From an uncultured Pseudomonadota bacterium (GTDB taxonomy: Bacteria; Pseudomonadota; Gammaproteobacteria; Burkholderiales; Burkholderiaceae), in contig CAMLIZ010000120.1 of assembly GCA_946480245.1 (NCBI GenBank), forward strand, positions 1-14,156: a stretch of DNA of 14,156 nucleotides, written 5' to 3'. The notes below the pieces were generated by a model. The model was not told the DNA's origin. It did no database searches and was given only the letters and a program-made list of their open reading frames with translations. This document shows positions 13,403 through 14,156 of the stretch, one piece after another. The first letter of the stretch is position 1, and every line of letters starts with the position of its first letter. The position numbers and the translations under genes are program-made.

Positions 13403-13828
13403 ATGCCTGAACGCGCGCCGCTGACCAAAGCCGACTTCGAGTCGCTGTCCGAGTTCCGCTACCAGCTGCGGCGCTTCCTGCGCTTCAGCGAGGAAGCCGC
13501 GCTGGCCGAGGGGCTGACGCCGCAGCAGTACCAGCTGCTGCTGCACCTGAAGGGTTTTCCGGGGCGCGAATGGTGCACCGTGGGTGAATTGGCCGAGCGC
13601 CTGCAGGTGCAGCACCACGGTGCCGTCGCGCTGGTATCACGCTGCGAGCAGGCGGGGCTGGTGACGCGGCGCCCCGCGCCGGAGGACAAGCGTCAGGTGC
13701 ACGTGAACCTCACGCGCCGCGGCGAGGCTTGCCTGGCGCACCTGGCGGCGCTTCACCGCACCGAGCTGGAGTCGATCGCGGGGGTGTTCCAGGTGGCGCG
13801 CATCACGGCGTTCAACGACAGAGGTTGA
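13403..13828 (+). CDS. MarR-family transcriptional regulator
   Basis: This 141-residue MarR regulator has a dimerisation helix at the N-terminus (FRYQLRRFLRFSEEAALAEG), a winged helix at about residues 38-108 (GLTPQQYQLLLHLKG, VGELAERLQVQHHGAVALVSRCEQAGLVTRR), the wing signature EDKRQVHVNLT (Asp95, Arg97) and a C-terminal helix. MarR proteins usually bind a palindrome near their own gene and let go on binding a small molecule or on oxidation. It is divergent from the ClC gene with a palindrome between, so it probably controls that gene and itself. The ATG at 13403 follows a poor ribosome site. An open frame extends far upstream, but it is only the antisense of the ClC gene. The ligand cannot be inferred. 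Confidence 0.88.
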   Translation: MPERAPLTKADFESLSEFRYQLRRFLRFSEEAALAEGLTPQQYQLLLHLKGFPGREWCTVGELAERLQVQHHGAVALVSRCEQAGLVTRRPAPEDKRQVHVNLTRRGEACLAHLAALHRTELESIAGVFQVARITAFNDRG

Positions 13829-13847
13829 CGCGGTGCGCAGCCGGCGC

Positions 13848-14066
13848 TCAGGCCAGGCGCGCCGTGAGTTGCTTGCAGACGTTCTCGCCGACCGCGGTGA
13901 GGCGCAGGCCACCACCGTTCCACTCGAGCCAGTTCAGCGTGACGTAGTCGTCGATGTCGACTTCCGGAATGTCGCCGGCGCGGCGACGGCGCAGCAGCTC
14001 CATGTGGTCCAGCAGCGATTCGCGCAGCGCGTCGCGCCGCAGGGAGGGAAGACGTTGCGCGTTCAT
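13848..14066 (-). CDS. Small conserved-looking protein of unknown function (72 aa)
   Basis: This 72-residue protein starts MNAQRLPSLRRDALRESLLD. A strong AGGAG ribosome site lies 7 bases before the ATG (14066-14064), which decides this start over an in-frame ATG at 14102 that would add the hydrophobic MLLLLVFHQEYG. The first half is a basic amphipathic helix (RRDALRESLLDHMELLRRRR). After an acidic linker (PEVDIDDYV) comes NWLEWNGGGLRLTAVGENVCKQL, whose GLRLT--G pattern looks like the wing and last helix of a winged-helix fold. I do not recognise the family, and DNA binding is only a suggestion. It is convergent with the MarR gene, with 19 bp between the stops. Confidence 0.75.
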   Translation of the reverse strand: MNAQRLPSLRRDALRESLLDHMELLRRRRAGDIPEVDIDDYVTLNWLEWNGGGLRLTAVGENVCKQLTARLA

Positions 14067-14125
14067 GCCGTACTCCTGGTGAAAGACCAACAATAGCAGC
14101 AATGCGTGAACGCGCGGCGTCCACC

Positions 14126-14139
14126 GCGCCTTAAGGCGC
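14126..14139. repeat. Perfect 14-bp palindrome upstream of the small gene
   Basis: GCGCCTTAAGGCGC is a perfect palindrome (5-bp GC arms around TTAA) 60 bp upstream of the 72-residue gene's ATG. It could be a short terminator hairpin for a neighbour beyond the window or a protein-binding site. No U-tract follows on the plus strand. Confidence 0.3.
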
Positions 14140-14156
14140 TCAATTGCGGCGCTTCA

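Noticed and set aside
1..14156. CRISPR array, tRNA, rRNA, insertion sequence or prophage signals
   Set aside because: No regular direct repeats, no tRNA-like cloverleaf, no transposase or integrase frame and no sharp base-composition change were seen. The window looks like ordinary chromosome.

Overview
The window is uniformly GC-rich and tightly packed, with most codons ending in G or C. The proteins match proteobacterial families (enterobacterial-type LysA/LysR, a Phn C-P lyase set). I infer a high-GC betaproteobacterium of the order Burkholderiales (Rubrivivax/Leptothrix/Ideonella-like). That placement is from general resemblance, not from a search.

Layout. (1) 1-1444: the start of lysA (diaminopimelate decarboxylase), cut by the window edge, is divergent from lysR, its likely activator. 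(2) 1448-3431, minus strand: a three-gene regulatory/salvage operon, phnF - 2H phosphoesterase (DUF1045) - phnN. (3) 3432-3500: a 69-bp divergent control region with a good PhoB box and a near-perfect palindrome that is probably the PhnF operator. (4) 3501-9670, plus strand: phnG-H-I-J-(GNAT acetyltransferase)-K-L-M, an almost continuous transcription unit with many 4-bp ATGA stop/start overlaps. (5) 9671-9811: a short spacer with a GC hairpin and a possible 36-residue minus-strand ORF. (6) 9812-11604: an M14-type zinc carboxypeptidase-like protein coupled to an alpha/beta hydrolase. (7) 11594-13339, minus strand: a ClC-type chloride channel/transporter with two CBS domains, divergent from a MarR regulator (13403-13828) across a shared 19-bp palindrome. 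(8) 13848-14066, minus strand: a 72-residue protein of unknown function.

How the genes work together. The phn genes form the carbon-phosphorus lyase pathway, which takes phosphate from phosphonates. PhnG/H/I/L make the ribosyl-triphosphate phosphonate, PhnM removes pyrophosphate, and PhnJ (Fe-S radical enzyme, with PhnG/H/I/K) breaks the C-P bond to give a 1,2-cyclic ribosyl phosphate. The cyclic ester must be opened to ribose 1,5-bisphosphate, which PhnN turns into PRPP. No phnP is present. The 2H phosphoesterase encoded between phnF and phnN is the obvious candidate for that opening step. No phnCDE importer lies in the window, so uptake must be encoded elsewhere. The GNAT protein inside the operon is probably a PhnO-like aminoalkylphosphonate N-acetyltransferase.

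Most of the window is recognisable biology. The points most worth a second look are the Pho box/PhnF operator pair, the 2H enzyme replacing PhnP, the uncharacterised M14/hydrolase pair, the ClC variant lacking the usual proton glutamate, and the small ORF at 9671-9781.
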